Below, in pieces: positions 1-7,014 of a stretch of 11,122 nucleotides of DNA (the first letter of the stretch is position 1; each line of letters begins with the position of its first letter). The DNA is taken from NCBI GenBank assembly GCA_049314715.1, contig JBMOEL010000059.1, positions 1-11,122 of the forward strand. The letters are read 5' to 3'. Position numbers and translations under genes: made by a program. A model generated the notes under the pieces. The model did no database searches, had not been told where the DNA came from, and saw only the letters and a program-made list of their open reading frames with translations. Source of the DNA: JAFLDD01 sp049314715 (GTDB taxonomy: Bacteria > Pseudomonadota > Alphaproteobacteria > Rickettsiales > UBA3002).

Positions 1-428
1 CAGCTTGCGCCACCATTGGCAGGTGCAGGGTTGGTGCAGGTACGGGTGCGGGTTTGTGTGCCACCGCCACAGCTTACAGAGCAGCTGCCCCATGCACTCC
101 ATGCGCTCCAGCCACCATTGACTGGGCAGCCACCTGTATTACATGCTTGTGAGCTGGCGCCTGAACATGCCGCGCCGCCATTGGCAGGAGCCGGGCTGTC
201 GCACGCGCGTGTCTGCGTACCACCACCACAGGATACCGAGCACGCGCCCCACCCACCCCAACCACCGTTGACTGGGCAAGGCGAAGTATTACATGCTTGA
301 GAGCTTGCACCTGAACATGCTGCGCCGCCATTGGCGGGAGCAGGATTGGTGCAGGTTCGTGTTTGTGTGCCGCCACCGCAGCTTACGGAGCAGGCGCTGA
401 ACGCCGTCCACCCGCCATTGACGGGGCA
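1..428 (-). repeat. Tandem 150-bp repeats encoding TSP1 modules (at least three, last one cut by the window edge)
   Basis: Units run 428-279, 278-129 and 128-1 on the minus strand. Each starts at the TGC of CPVNGG and is 150 bases (50 codons) in the two complete copies. Copies agree strongly at the protein level but differ at many silent third positions (for example the four codons for PVNG differ between units). This suggests older duplications kept by selection on the protein rather than a very recent slippage array. The third unit carries three extra residues (SAW) and two extra (RT) relative to the others. Confidence 0.9.
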
Positions 429-857
429 GGCTGAGTTTGCGGTAGAGCAGCTAGCATTGCTGCCGCCATATTGTCCCGAACAAGTCCAAGTGCGGGTGGT
501 ACCGCAGGAAGTTGCGCCATTATCACCCGTAACGCTACCCGTCGTACAGGCGCCTGGGACGCCACTACATGCACCATTTACCGGTGCTGGGTTGGCAATG
601 CTAATTTGCGCGTTAGCATTCATGCCAGAAAAGCTATTCCATTGTGATACGGTTCCGGTAGGAACACAAAGTCGAGCAGAGTTACTATTGTTGGTGACAA
701 CCTTGGTTACGCCATGGGCGGTGATAGTTTGGGTGGCACCGGGGTTAACCCAAGTGCAGGCATCAACCTGTGCATTGGCCGGAGAGAGTGGAGCAAAGAA
801 AAGAAGTGCCAGTGAGAAGAAACATGCAACCGCGTAACGCGAACAATGAGACACCAT
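1..857 (-). CDS. Secreted cysteine-rich protein with tandem thrombospondin type-1 repeats, N-terminal part (runs off left edge)
   Basis: The minus strand is open from an ATG at 857 to the window edge: 285 residues, no stop seen. An in-frame TAG lies two codons upstream and AAGGGG lies about 10 bases before the ATG, which fixes the start (GTG at the next codon is the only close alternative). Residues 1-29 are a signal peptide (hydrophobic FFSLALLFFAPL, then SPANA before Q30), so the protein should be exported. Residues about 93-139 form a C-rich module ending WTCSGQYGGSNASCS, a pattern known from bacterial surface proteins. From C144 come 50-residue repeats starting at C144, C194 and C244, each CPVNGGW, CSVSCGGGTQTR, C, NPAPANGGA, CSG, QACN. 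This is the TSP1 fold signature: the Trp ladder, CSVSCGGG, an Arg ladder and six Cys per repeat. The third copy has the full WSAWSAWGSC and TRTRTC. TSP1 domains mediate adhesion in animals and apicomplexans; an adhesin or extracellular matrix role here is inference. Confidence 0.9.
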   Translation of the reverse strand, partial: MVSHCSRYAVACFFSLALLFFAPLSPANAQVDACTWVNPGATQTITAHGVTKVVTNNSNSARLCVPTGTVSQWNSFSGMNANAQISIANPAPVNGACSGVPGACTTGSVTGDNGATSCGTTRTWTCSGQYGGSNASCSTANSACPVNGGWTAFSACSVSCGGGTQTRTCTNPAPANGGAACSGASSQACNTSPCPVNGGWGGWGACSVSCGGGTQTRACDSPAPANGGAACSGASSQACNTGGCPVNGGWSAWSAWGSCSVSCGGGTQTRTRTCTNPAPANGGAS

Positions 858-895
858 AATCTAGCCACCCCTTAATTTATTATCAGTTAACGCGT

Positions 896-924
896 ATACT
901 ATCTTAATAATTAACACTTCGCAA
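896..924 (-). promoter_or_regulatory. Possible sigma70-type promoter of the TSP1-repeat gene
   Basis: On the minus strand TTGCGA (924-919) is followed after exactly 17 bases by TAGTAT (901-896). Each hexamer matches four of six consensus bases. It would start transcription about 30 bases before the ATG at 857. The surrounding 110-base gap is AT-rich with several TTAA motifs. No Rho-independent terminator is evident after the upstream gene, so read-through from it is also possible. Confidence 0.35.
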
Positions 925-967
925 GCACGCACGCTATTGCACCGCGATAACCGACCAAGGCAATGGG

Positions 968-3082
968 TTATTGATTCGTTGCCCCAACGCGCTTTTCCAA
1001 CGCATCTAACCGCTGCTTAAGCTGCTGATTCTCTTTCTCTAATGTGTCGATTCGCGCCTCTAGTTTGCTGACCCTATCCACCAGCGCGAGGAATTTTGTG
1101 TAAAGTTCTTTCACTGCCTCAATGACGGGGAGGATGAGTTTATCATACGCCACTTGTTTGATCTGGTCGCCTTTACCATTTACGGCTTCAGGCATGACTT
1201 TTTCGACCTCTTGCGCAATCACGCCAATGTCTTTGCGCCCGTCTTTTTTCCAGGTGAAATGCACCGCATGGATTTCCTGCAACAGTTCTAATGCATTTTC
1301 AGCGAAGGCGGGATGAATATCGGTTTTAAGCCGCGCGTCTGAAGGGGAGAAGAAGCCCGCTGCTAACACGTTCGTGCCTACCGTTAAGCCATAAGAGGCA
1401 TTAACGCCCGATTCGATGCCCACCTTGCCTTGGAAGTTCGAGTCCGCCGTGCCGCATTGGAGAGCGTAGGTTCCCGTACCAATATAACAGAAGCGTGTGC
1501 TAGAATTATGCTGCGCCAGAAACGCGTTGCTAGCCGCATTATCAGCGGTTGCAAACACGCCTATTGCGCCTGTAACGCTAGCTGGCGTATGCCCCCTTAC
1601 CCCAAACGTGTTGTTGCCATTACCCCAACCATAGACACCATAACTTCCCGTGGCCACAGTGTCGGCGACACCATAAACACCAATATAGCCACCTGGACGA
1701 TAAGTAATACCATGCACACCATAGGCATTAGCAACCCCTAGCCCGCCAATACTCAAGTTATCTTGAGAATCTCCGCGCGATGCCCAGTTGCCCGCCACCG
1801 TGGTTTTACCATAAAATCCATAGGCAGATGCTTCTGAATAAATGCCAAGACCAGTACCATTGGCGTTATAAAAACGCGCACCCCAGTCGGCCGCGATGTT
1901 ACTTTGTACCCATAAACGCGACACGCCTGGTGTTGTCGTGCCAATACCGACGTTGCCATCAGGCGTTAAGACCATGGTAGTAGCGGGGGAACCACCTGCG
2001 GTGGTATCCGCTTTGGTACGAAAAGCTAGACCGCCGCGCCAGTTTACAACGCCATAGGCAAAAATTCCTGCAAGATTCGTATAGTTACCGCCATTCCAGT
2101 TTCTTCTGAAATTGATACCAAAACTAGCGCTGCCTGTATCGCCAACAGAGCCAGATTCAGCATTTTCATGTGCGGTTAAGGTTAGAATATTTTTGTACGC
2201 AGTATTGTTCAGAGCCGCTTGTTCAACATGCAAGAAACTAAAAGGATTGGTCGTACCAATCCCCACATTACCCGTTGCGGTGCTGCCATCATTACCCACG
2301 CTGTGAATGTTATCGCCCACGTTTGACCAGAGTGTGCTGGTGCTGCCTGTGCTCACGGCGCTTAGGCGAAACTTAGGCATCCAGCGCACGAAGTCGTCAA
2401 AGAAGCTGGCGGCGACGGAGCCGTTATTGAAGCGTGCGTCACGAAACGTCGCGTCGTCGTTACAGTTTTGCACATCTAAGTTTGCGCTGGCACCGCAGGC
2501 AACGGCTGCGCCAGCGGTTTGGTAGCGCAGCGCGCCCTTACCGTCATTGCCAGTGGATACGACCACATAGCTCACCCCGCTATTCGTACCGCCTGAGGCG
2601 ATGGTGTTACCGCCGCCGTCCAGCATGGTAATCATACCCTGATAGACGGGTGCGGTGCTGGTAAAGTCGGTATCGAGCGTGTGGCGCTCGGTGACAGCAT
2701 AGATATAACGATTGCCGAACTCGTCAGCAATCGAGCGGTCACGCAGCCCAAGTGCGCGCACGGGTAATGCGCCAATACGTACGCCGCCGACGGAAACCGT
2801 ACCCGCCAAGGCACCGCCCGTATTACACACACCTGCTTCAGCACCAAAGCCTGCGGCACCCAGTGCCAGTGTGCGGTTAGCAGGGCAGGGTAAGCGGCGT
2901 TGGGTTTTGAAATAATCCTGCAAGGCTTGGTTGATGCTATCAAGTTGCGTGTTGCTGGCGACGTTGGCTTGTTGTTCGACCACGCTGGTGCCGATGCTTA
3001 AGCCACCTGCCGTCATAACGCCCAAAATAGCGAGGACAATTGATAACTCAACGAGCGAAAAGGCAGAACGTAAGGAACGCAT
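968..3082 (-). CDS. Type IV prepilin-like protein fused to a tail-fibre-like stalk with C-terminal peptidase S74 chaperone domain
   Basis: This 704-residue protein combines three architectures. Residues 1-30 (MRSLRSA, then FSLVELSIVLAILG) are a type IV prepilin leader and hydrophobic helix, with Glu at +5 of the predicted mature chain and Ala instead of Gly at -1. A pilin-like region with an LPCPA motif follows to about residue 245. GNVGIGTT-type fibre motifs lie at 274-277 and 379-382, and six [YIF]G[VF]x[GA] repeats lie between 421 and 511. The C-terminus is a peptidase S74 intramolecular chaperone: SDARLK with the Ser581/Lys586 pair, GVIAQEVEKVMPE at 620-632 and YDKLILPVIEAVKEL at 646-660. 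It ends in a leucine-rich coiled coil, about 665-699. S74 domains trimerise phage tail spikes and fibres and then cut themselves off just before the Ser. I chose ATG 3082 because AGGA sits six bases before it; ATG 3097 (five residues longer) has no such site. A membrane-anchored or pilus-borne trimeric adhesin is inferred. Confidence 0.9.
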   Translation of the reverse strand: MRSLRSAFSLVELSIVLAILGVMTAGGLSIGTSVVEQQANVASNTQLDSINQALQDYFKTQRRLPCPANRTLALGAAGFGAEAGVCNTGGALAGTVSVGGVRIGALPVRALGLRDRSIADEFGNRYIYAVTERHTLDTDFTSTAPVYQGMITMLDGGGNTIASGGTNSGVSYVVVSTGNDGKGALRYQTAGAAVACGASANLDVQNCNDDATFRDARFNNGSVAASFFDDFVRWMPKFRLSAVSTGSTSTLWSNVGDNIHSVGNDGSTATGNVGIGTTNPFSFLHVEQAALNNTAYKNILTLTAHENAESGSVGDTGSASFGINFRRNWNGGNYTNLAGIFAYGVVNWRGGLAFRTKADTTAGGSPATTMVLTPDGNVGIGTTTPGVSRLWVQSNIAADWGARFYNANGTGLGIYSEASAYGFYGKTTVAGNWASRGDSQDNLSIGGLGVANAYGVHGITYRPGGYIGVYGVADTVATGSYGVYGWGNGNNTFGVRGHTPASVTGAIGVFATADNAASNAFLAQHNSSTRFCYIGTGTYALQCGTADSNFQGKVGIESGVNASYGLTVGTNVLAAGFFSPSDARLKTDIHPAFAENALELLQEIHAVHFTWKKDGRKDIGVIAQEVEKVMPEAVNGKGDQIKQVAYDKLILPVIEAVKELYTKFLALVDRVSKLEARIDTLEKENQQLKQRLDALEKRVGATNQ

Positions 3083-3150
3083 CCAATGTCCTATCATAAG
3101 GTATTTTGACGTGATGGGATTTTAACACAGGTGATACATGCTACCAAGTG

Positions 3151-3181
3151 ATTATATGTGTGCGTCACATTTACCTGTCAT
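3151..3181 (-). promoter_or_regulatory. Possible promoter of the prepilin-S74 gene
   Basis: On the minus strand a perfect TATAAT (3156-3151) lies about 70 bases before the ATG at 3082. A TTGACA-like ATGACA (3181-3176) sits 19 bases upstream of it, a slightly long spacer. It is in the divergent region between this gene and the plus-strand gene at 3243. Confidence 0.4.
3156..3170. promoter_or_regulatory. Short inverted repeat, possible operator in the divergent region
   Basis: ATGTG and CACAT form a perfect inverted repeat separated by TGCGT, directly next to the minus-strand TATAAT. Its half-sites resemble those of CRP/FNR-family regulators, but the spacing differs from the classic CRP site. 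The position would suit a regulator of the minus-strand gene. A 5-base arm can occur by chance. Confidence 0.2.
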
Positions 3182-3242
3182 AAATCATATGAACTGCGTG
3201 GTTTTTACCTTTTCTTAACCCTTGCGGTGTAAAGTGCGATGC

Positions 3243-3668
3243 ATGAAACACGAAAACACATCACCGCTTACGGCTTATGATTTACTCGATGCGAATGATA
3301 AACGCATGGTCGATGCCTATGTGTATCGTGAGTTGGCGCAACGTGTGTCGGGTAAGGTTCCCGGCAATACGCGCCCAGCGCTGACTCAAGACTATATGGT
3401 GGTGGATGCAGGGGTAAAAGGGATTGTGCCTAACCAGCCCGCAGGGCGCGGTACGGCGAGTTATAATGTCGAAATGCATATTGAAGTGATGCGCGATGTG
3501 GTGGCGAGCAACACAATGTTTCTGGGCAGTATCCGCTCGTTGTTGTCGCAAATTGAGCGTGAATATCCCAACGTTGATTTTACCCGTCAAACGCAGATGT
3601 TCATTGATTTTAATGGCGATGAATTTGATGCGCCGAGTGAAATATCGCGCCTCATCAGCAGGGTTTAG
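3243..3668 (+). CDS. Conserved-looking small protein of unknown function
   Basis: This 141-residue protein is not recognised. It begins MKHENTSPLTAYDLLDANDK and has no signal peptide, membrane segment or Cys cluster, so it looks cytosolic. Its composition is mixed and charged, consistent with a folded protein: an N-terminal helical stretch (residues about 8-38), then a central region rich in V, G and P, then a helix around SIRSLLSQIEREY, ending in ISRLISRV. I prefer ATG 3243 because it opens with a normal MKHE start; the in-frame ATG at 3222 would add seven residues (MRCKVRC), and neither has a strong ribosome site. It diverges from the prepilin-S74 gene and lies 74 bases before mreC, on the same strand. 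The gap may hold the mreC promoter, so membership of the mre operon is uncertain. Confidence 0.7.
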   Translation: MKHENTSPLTAYDLLDANDKRMVDAYVYRELAQRVSGKVPGNTRPALTQDYMVVDAGVKGIVPNQPAGRGTASYNVEMHIEVMRDVVASNTMFLGSIRSLLSQIEREYPNVDFTRQTQMFIDFNGDEFDAPSEISRLISRV

Positions 3669-3678
3669 CGATTTTTGC

Positions 3679-3708
3679 TTGTCATCATGCGGTGACTAGG
3701 CGCATAGT
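3679..3708 (+). promoter_or_regulatory. Possible promoter of the mreC operon
   Basis: TTGTCA (3679-3684, five of six consensus bases) is followed after 18 bases by CATAGT (3703-3708, four of six). It would start transcription near 3715, ahead of the mreC ATG at 3743, which has a purine-rich AGAGAGA about ten bases upstream. Not decisive by itself. Confidence 0.3.
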
Positions 3709-3742
3709 GAATCCAAGCTCCTTATCTTAGAGAGACACACGT

Positions 3743-4576
3743 ATGGCGCGCTGGCGCGAGACATCTGTTCGCACAACGTCCTCCACCACTTTGTTGGTGT
3801 CGCGGGGGCTGATTATCGTTTTGTTCATCACTGCGCTCACCTTTGTCGCATTATCGCGTTCGCAGCATAGCTCACTCGTCAATGCGCGCATGGCTGTGTT
3901 GAATCAGGTCGCCCCCGTATTGGAAGTGATGGCGAAGCCGATTGAGGCATGGCATGGATTATTGAATACGGTGAGTGGCGTATGGAATGCCCATCACGCC
4001 AATCAACTGCTGAAAAGCGAAAATGATACGCTGCGTCACTGGCAATCGGTGGCGATGTCGCTCAAGGCCGAGAATGAAGCATTGCGCCAAATGATGCAGT
4101 ATCAGCCTGTTGAGCGCGCAACCTATGTCAGTGCCAAAATCACAGGACACATTGGCGGTGCATTTGCACAGCAAGTGATGATTAATGCCGGTAAAGATGA
4201 TGGGTTGAAGCCTTATCAGGCAGTGGTTGATTCCCACGGTCTCATTGGCCGAGTGATGGATGCGGGTGATCATACGTCACGTGTACTGCTTGTCAGCGAC
4301 GCATCGTCGCGTATCCCAGTGGTGACGGCGACGAGTCGTGAACGTGCGATTATTGTGGGAACGAGTGGTGAATTGCTGCGTTTGGCATTCCTGTCACCAC
4401 AATCTAAAACCCAAGTAGGTGACGTGGTCTTGACCACCGAAGAAGGTGGCTTGATGCCCGCCAATATCATGGTGGGAACGGTATTTAGTATTCAAGACCG
4501 CACCGTGATGGTGAAGCCAATGCGCCCTGTGGACCGTGCGGAATACGTGCGTATTGTGCAGCAACACGCGAACTAA
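3743..4576 (+). CDS. mreC: Rod shape-determining protein MreC
   Basis: MreC is the periplasmic scaffold of the elongasome; it links MreB and MreD in the membrane to PBP2 and RodA. The 277-residue protein has a short basic cytoplasmic N-terminus, one membrane helix at about 19-40 (GLIIVLFITALTFVALS), and a coiled coil at about 85-118 (LLKSENDTL, SLKAENEALRQ) that mediates dimerisation. The MreC beta-barrel domains then run to the end, with the family hallmark GLIGRVMDAGDHTSRVLLVSD. Length is normal for the family, though without the long C-terminal tail of some alphaproteobacterial MreC proteins. The next gene, mreD, starts one base after its TAA. mreB, usually the gene before mreC, is not there; an unrecognised small gene is. 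Confidence 0.97.
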   Translation: MARWRETSVRTTSSTTLLVSRGLIIVLFITALTFVALSRSQHSSLVNARMAVLNQVAPVLEVMAKPIEAWHGLLNTVSGVWNAHHANQLLKSENDTLRHWQSVAMSLKAENEALRQMMQYQPVERATYVSAKITGHIGGAFAQQVMINAGKDDGLKPYQAVVDSHGLIGRVMDAGDHTSRVLLVSDASSRIPVVTATSRERAIIVGTSGELLRLAFLSPQSKTQVGDVVLTTEEGGLMPANIMVGTVFSIQDRTVMVKPMRPVDRAEYVRIVQQHAN

Positions 4577-4577
4577 T

Positions 4578-5087
4578 ATGGCGATTGGGTCGCGCTCTTT
4601 TTCCGATCAATTACGACACACACTGCCAGCGCTGTTTGGTATCCTCCTAGTACTTACTGGCGCCTTACCCTCGCTGATTGAGGGCTATGATCTATTTCCG
4701 CATATGGCCTTACTGCTATGCTGTTTTTGGGTCATGCATTATCCACGGGCGTGGCCCTTGTGGTTCGTATTTATGTTGGGGATTGTACAAGACATCGTGA
4801 CGGGTACGGCGCTGGGGACACAGGCCTTGCTATTGATGGTATTTTGCGCAGCAATCACGCGCTATGCACGACGTTTGAACCTACAAAATTTTCGTCTATT
4901 GTGGCTGCAAATCGCGCTGCTCAGCTCGACATATATGCTAGTATTATGGCTACTCATGTCGTGGGTGATGCGTGGGTGGTTGCCAATCGTTCCCGTTCTC
5001 AGCGAAACCTTCTGGACGATTCTATTTTACCCCGCACTTCACCTGTTATTGATTCCTATCCTCAGGTTGCTTCCACCGCTTCGCTGA
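4578..5087 (+). CDS. mreD: Rod shape-determining protein MreD
   Basis: A 169-residue, very hydrophobic inner-membrane protein with about five membrane segments. The MreD family motif is present: FMLGIVQDIVTGTALGTQAL, where G..QD...G..LGTQAL matches the conserved loop. MreD partners MreC in the elongasome. ATG 4578 lies one base after the mreC stop and has no clear Shine-Dalgarno sequence, so translation is probably coupled to mreC. The longer in-frame start at 4536 would overlap mreC by 41 bases and add a polar, Cys-containing stretch that does not fit the family. The protein ends LLPPLR; a 142-base gap follows before mrdA. Confidence 0.93.
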   Translation: MAIGSRSFSDQLRHTLPALFGILLVLTGALPSLIEGYDLFPHMALLLCCFWVMHYPRAWPLWFVFMLGIVQDIVTGTALGTQALLLMVFCAAITRYARRLNLQNFRLLWLQIALLSSTYMLVLWLLMSWVMRGWLPIVPVLSETFWTILFYPALHLLLIPILRLLPPLR

Positions 5088-5229
5088 ATATGTAATGCTT
5101 CGGACATCTTCATCCTGACTAGTCCTGCGCGCCGCGTTGCGGGCTCATGGCTGACTCGATTCTACTGAATCTCGAATAACTTTGGAGTGCTGCTTGCTCC
5201 ACTCTTCATCAGGGATTAGAACGTTTATT
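5088..5229 (+). other. Structured gap between mreD and mrdA
   Basis: These 142 bases hold no gene but break an otherwise tight operon. Three small inverted repeats are visible: CCGC-GTT-GCGG (5132-5142), GATTC-TACT-GAATC (5158-5171) and TGGAG...CTCCA (5183-5201). None is followed by a T-run, so they do not look like an intrinsic terminator. They could be an RNA processing or stability element, or part of a leader for mrdA. No convincing promoter pair was found. Confidence 0.35.
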
Positions 5230-7014
5230 ATGGCACGTTCGCACAATCAGCTTCAGATGCTTAATCGTCGCACCGTGGTGTTTGGTGGCATTCAGGCCGC
5301 TGCGGGCGCCGCGCTATTATCACGGCTTTATTACTTACAATTCATCAAAGGCGACGAGCTGAAAACTGAAGCAGAAGGTAATCGCATCAAGGTGCAGCTG
5401 ATTATCCCGCCGCGTGGTGTCATTACGGATCGTATGGGCGTGGTGATGGCGGGCAATGATATTAGCTACCGCCTCTATATTGACCGCGACCAACCTAAAC
5501 AGGCGCGCAAAACCCTTGTTCGCTTGGCGGCGTTACTCGCGTGGGACGAGGCACAAACTAAGCGCGTGCTTGAGCAGATTCCACCGCGCAGACCTGCTGG
5601 CCCACTACTGCTAGCAGAGCAGTTGCCATGGGAACAGATGGCGAAGGTAGAGTTTCATTTGCCTGAATTACCCGGTGTGGCGATTGAGGAAGGCCAGTGG
5701 CGTAATTACCCGTTTGCTGACCATGCAGCGCATTTGCTGGGCTATGTTGGTAAAGTGTCGGAACGCGATAATCGCGATCACCCACTGCTGCGCCTGCCGG
5801 ATATGAAAATCGGCAAAAACGGTATTGAGTATTTGTTTGAAGAGCGCTTGCGCGGCACGGCGGGTACACGCCACATCGAGGTCAATGCACTCGGCCAGCC
5901 AATTCGCGAACTGAAGAAAGAAGAGCCGATTGCGGGTGGTGCACTGAAGCTGACGGTGGATAGTCGTCTGCAAGAATTCATCGTGCAGCGTTTGGGTGAT
6001 CAGGCGGGCGCAGTGGTTGTGATGCATGTCCACACAGGCGATATTTTGGCGCTGGTTTCGATGCCTGCTTTTGACCCGAATGAGTTTAGTAAAGGCATTA
6101 AAGAAGGCTATTGGAAAGCGCTTAATGCGAATGAGCGTATTCCGCTTATGAATAAAGCCATTACAGGCCAATACCCGCCCGGTTCGACCTTCAAAATGTT
6201 GGTCGGTCTCGCAGCATTGCGCGAAGGGAAAATCACTGCGCGCACGACGGTACATTGCCCAGGGCATTTCTTTTTAGGCAATCACCGCTTTAATTGTTGG
6301 AAGCCTGAAGGCCACGGTACGATGGATTATAAAAGCGCGATCGCACAATCCTGCGACACGTTTTTCTACACAGTTGGCAAGGCGGCGGGCATTGAAGCGA
6401 TTGCTAAAATGGCGCATGATTTGGGCTTGGGTGAATCAACTGAACTGGGCTTGATGAGCGAGAAGGCTGGGATTATTCCTACACCGGAATGGAAGGCGCG
6501 TATTGGTCGTGGCGGTTGGAATCCTGGTGAGACCATCAATAGCTCGATCGGTCAGGGTGATGTGTTGACCACGCCATTGCAATTAGCGGTGATGATTGCG
6601 CGTATGGCGAATGGCGGCAAAAAAATTCTGCCGCGATTGACCGAAGAAGTGAAGGTGCGTGACGATGGATTCATCGAGATTGATGAAGCGTTCCTAAAGC
6701 TTGCCCAAGAAGGTATGGATATGGTGACCAATGCGCCGACGGGCACCGCCTATGCAAGTGGTATTCGTGAAGAGGCCTATCGCTATGGTGGTAAGACGGG
6801 AACGTCACAAGTGAGGCGCATCGTGATTCGTGGTCTCAATCAAAATACCTTGCCGTGGAAATATCGCCATCATGGATTATTTGTTGGCTACGGCCCAACT
6901 CACGACCCGCAATATTGCTGCGCGGTGCTGATTGAGCATGGTGGTGGTGGTGCTTCGGCGGCGGCACCAGTAGCAAAAGACATCATGCAAAAGACGATGG
7001 AGTGGTTTACATGA
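5230..7014 (+). CDS. mrdA: Penicillin-binding protein 2, elongasome peptidoglycan DD-transpeptidase
   Basis: The class B PBP that crosslinks lateral-wall peptidoglycan together with RodA. The 594-residue protein has a short cytoplasmic tail, a membrane anchor at about residues 11-33 (VVFGGIQAAAGAALLSRLYY), and the PBP dimerisation/pedestal start PPRGVITDRMG. All three transpeptidase motifs are intact: S319-T-F-K322 with the acylated Ser319 (PPGSTFK), S374-C-D376 in the SQSCDTFFY-type context typical of PBP2, and K522-T-G524 (GGKTGTS). E. coli PBP2 is 633 residues, so the length is ordinary. ATG 5230 opens MARSHNQLQMLNRR. A TTG 16 codons upstream (5182) would add MECCLLHSSSGIRTFI, which is unlikely. 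The ribosome site is weak (AGGGA, 14 bases away). The TGA overlaps the rodA start as ATGA. Confidence 0.97.
   Translation: MARSHNQLQMLNRRTVVFGGIQAAAGAALLSRLYYLQFIKGDELKTEAEGNRIKVQLIIPPRGVITDRMGVVMAGNDISYRLYIDRDQPKQARKTLVRLAALLAWDEAQTKRVLEQIPPRRPAGPLLLAEQLPWEQMAKVEFHLPELPGVAIEEGQWRNYPFADHAAHLLGYVGKVSERDNRDHPLLRLPDMKIGKNGIEYLFEERLRGTAGTRHIEVNALGQPIRELKKEEPIAGGALKLTVDSRLQEFIVQRLGDQAGAVVVMHVHTGDILALVSMPAFDPNEFSKGIKEGYWKALNANERIPLMNKAITGQYPPGSTFKMLVGLAALREGKITARTTVHCPGHFFLGNHRFNCWKPEGHGTMDYKSAIAQSCDTFFYTVGKAAGIEAIAKMAHDLGLGESTELGLMSEKAGIIPTPEWKARIGRGGWNPGETINSSIGQGDVLTTPLQLAVMIARMANGGKKILPRLTEEVKVRDDGFIEIDEAFLKLAQEGMDMVTNAPTGTAYASGIREEAYRYGGKTGTSQVRRIVIRGLNQNTLPWKYRHHGLFVGYGPTHDPQYCCAVLIEHGGGGASAAAPVAKDIMQKTMEWFT

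Noticed and set aside
331..837. Plus-strand open frame of 168 codons with repeated PPLTGQ and VCVPPPQ
   Set aside because: It is the antisense of the TSP1-repeat gene; the minus strand has a signal peptide, ribosome site and a recognisable domain, and the Pro-rich pattern is just the mirror of the Gly/Cys-rich codons.
858..967. Several TTAA motifs upstream of the TSP1 gene, possible CtrA sites
   Set aside because: The CtrA site TTAA-N7-TTAA is not met at any pair; the motifs are expected in an AT-rich gap.
1430..1741. Plus-strand open frame of 103 codons opposite the fibre gene
   Set aside because: The minus strand here encodes the continuous fibre repeats; no ribosome site or known motif supports the plus-strand frame.
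4718..5095. Plus-strand open frame of 125 codons in another frame of mreD
   Set aside because: It overlaps mreD, whose hydrophobic pattern and G..QD...G..LGTQAL motif are clearly the real product.
5668..6267. Minus-strand open frame of 199 codons inside mrdA
   Set aside because: It lies entirely opposite the PBP2 transpeptidase coding sequence, has no family motifs, and its composition fits a reverse-frame shadow.
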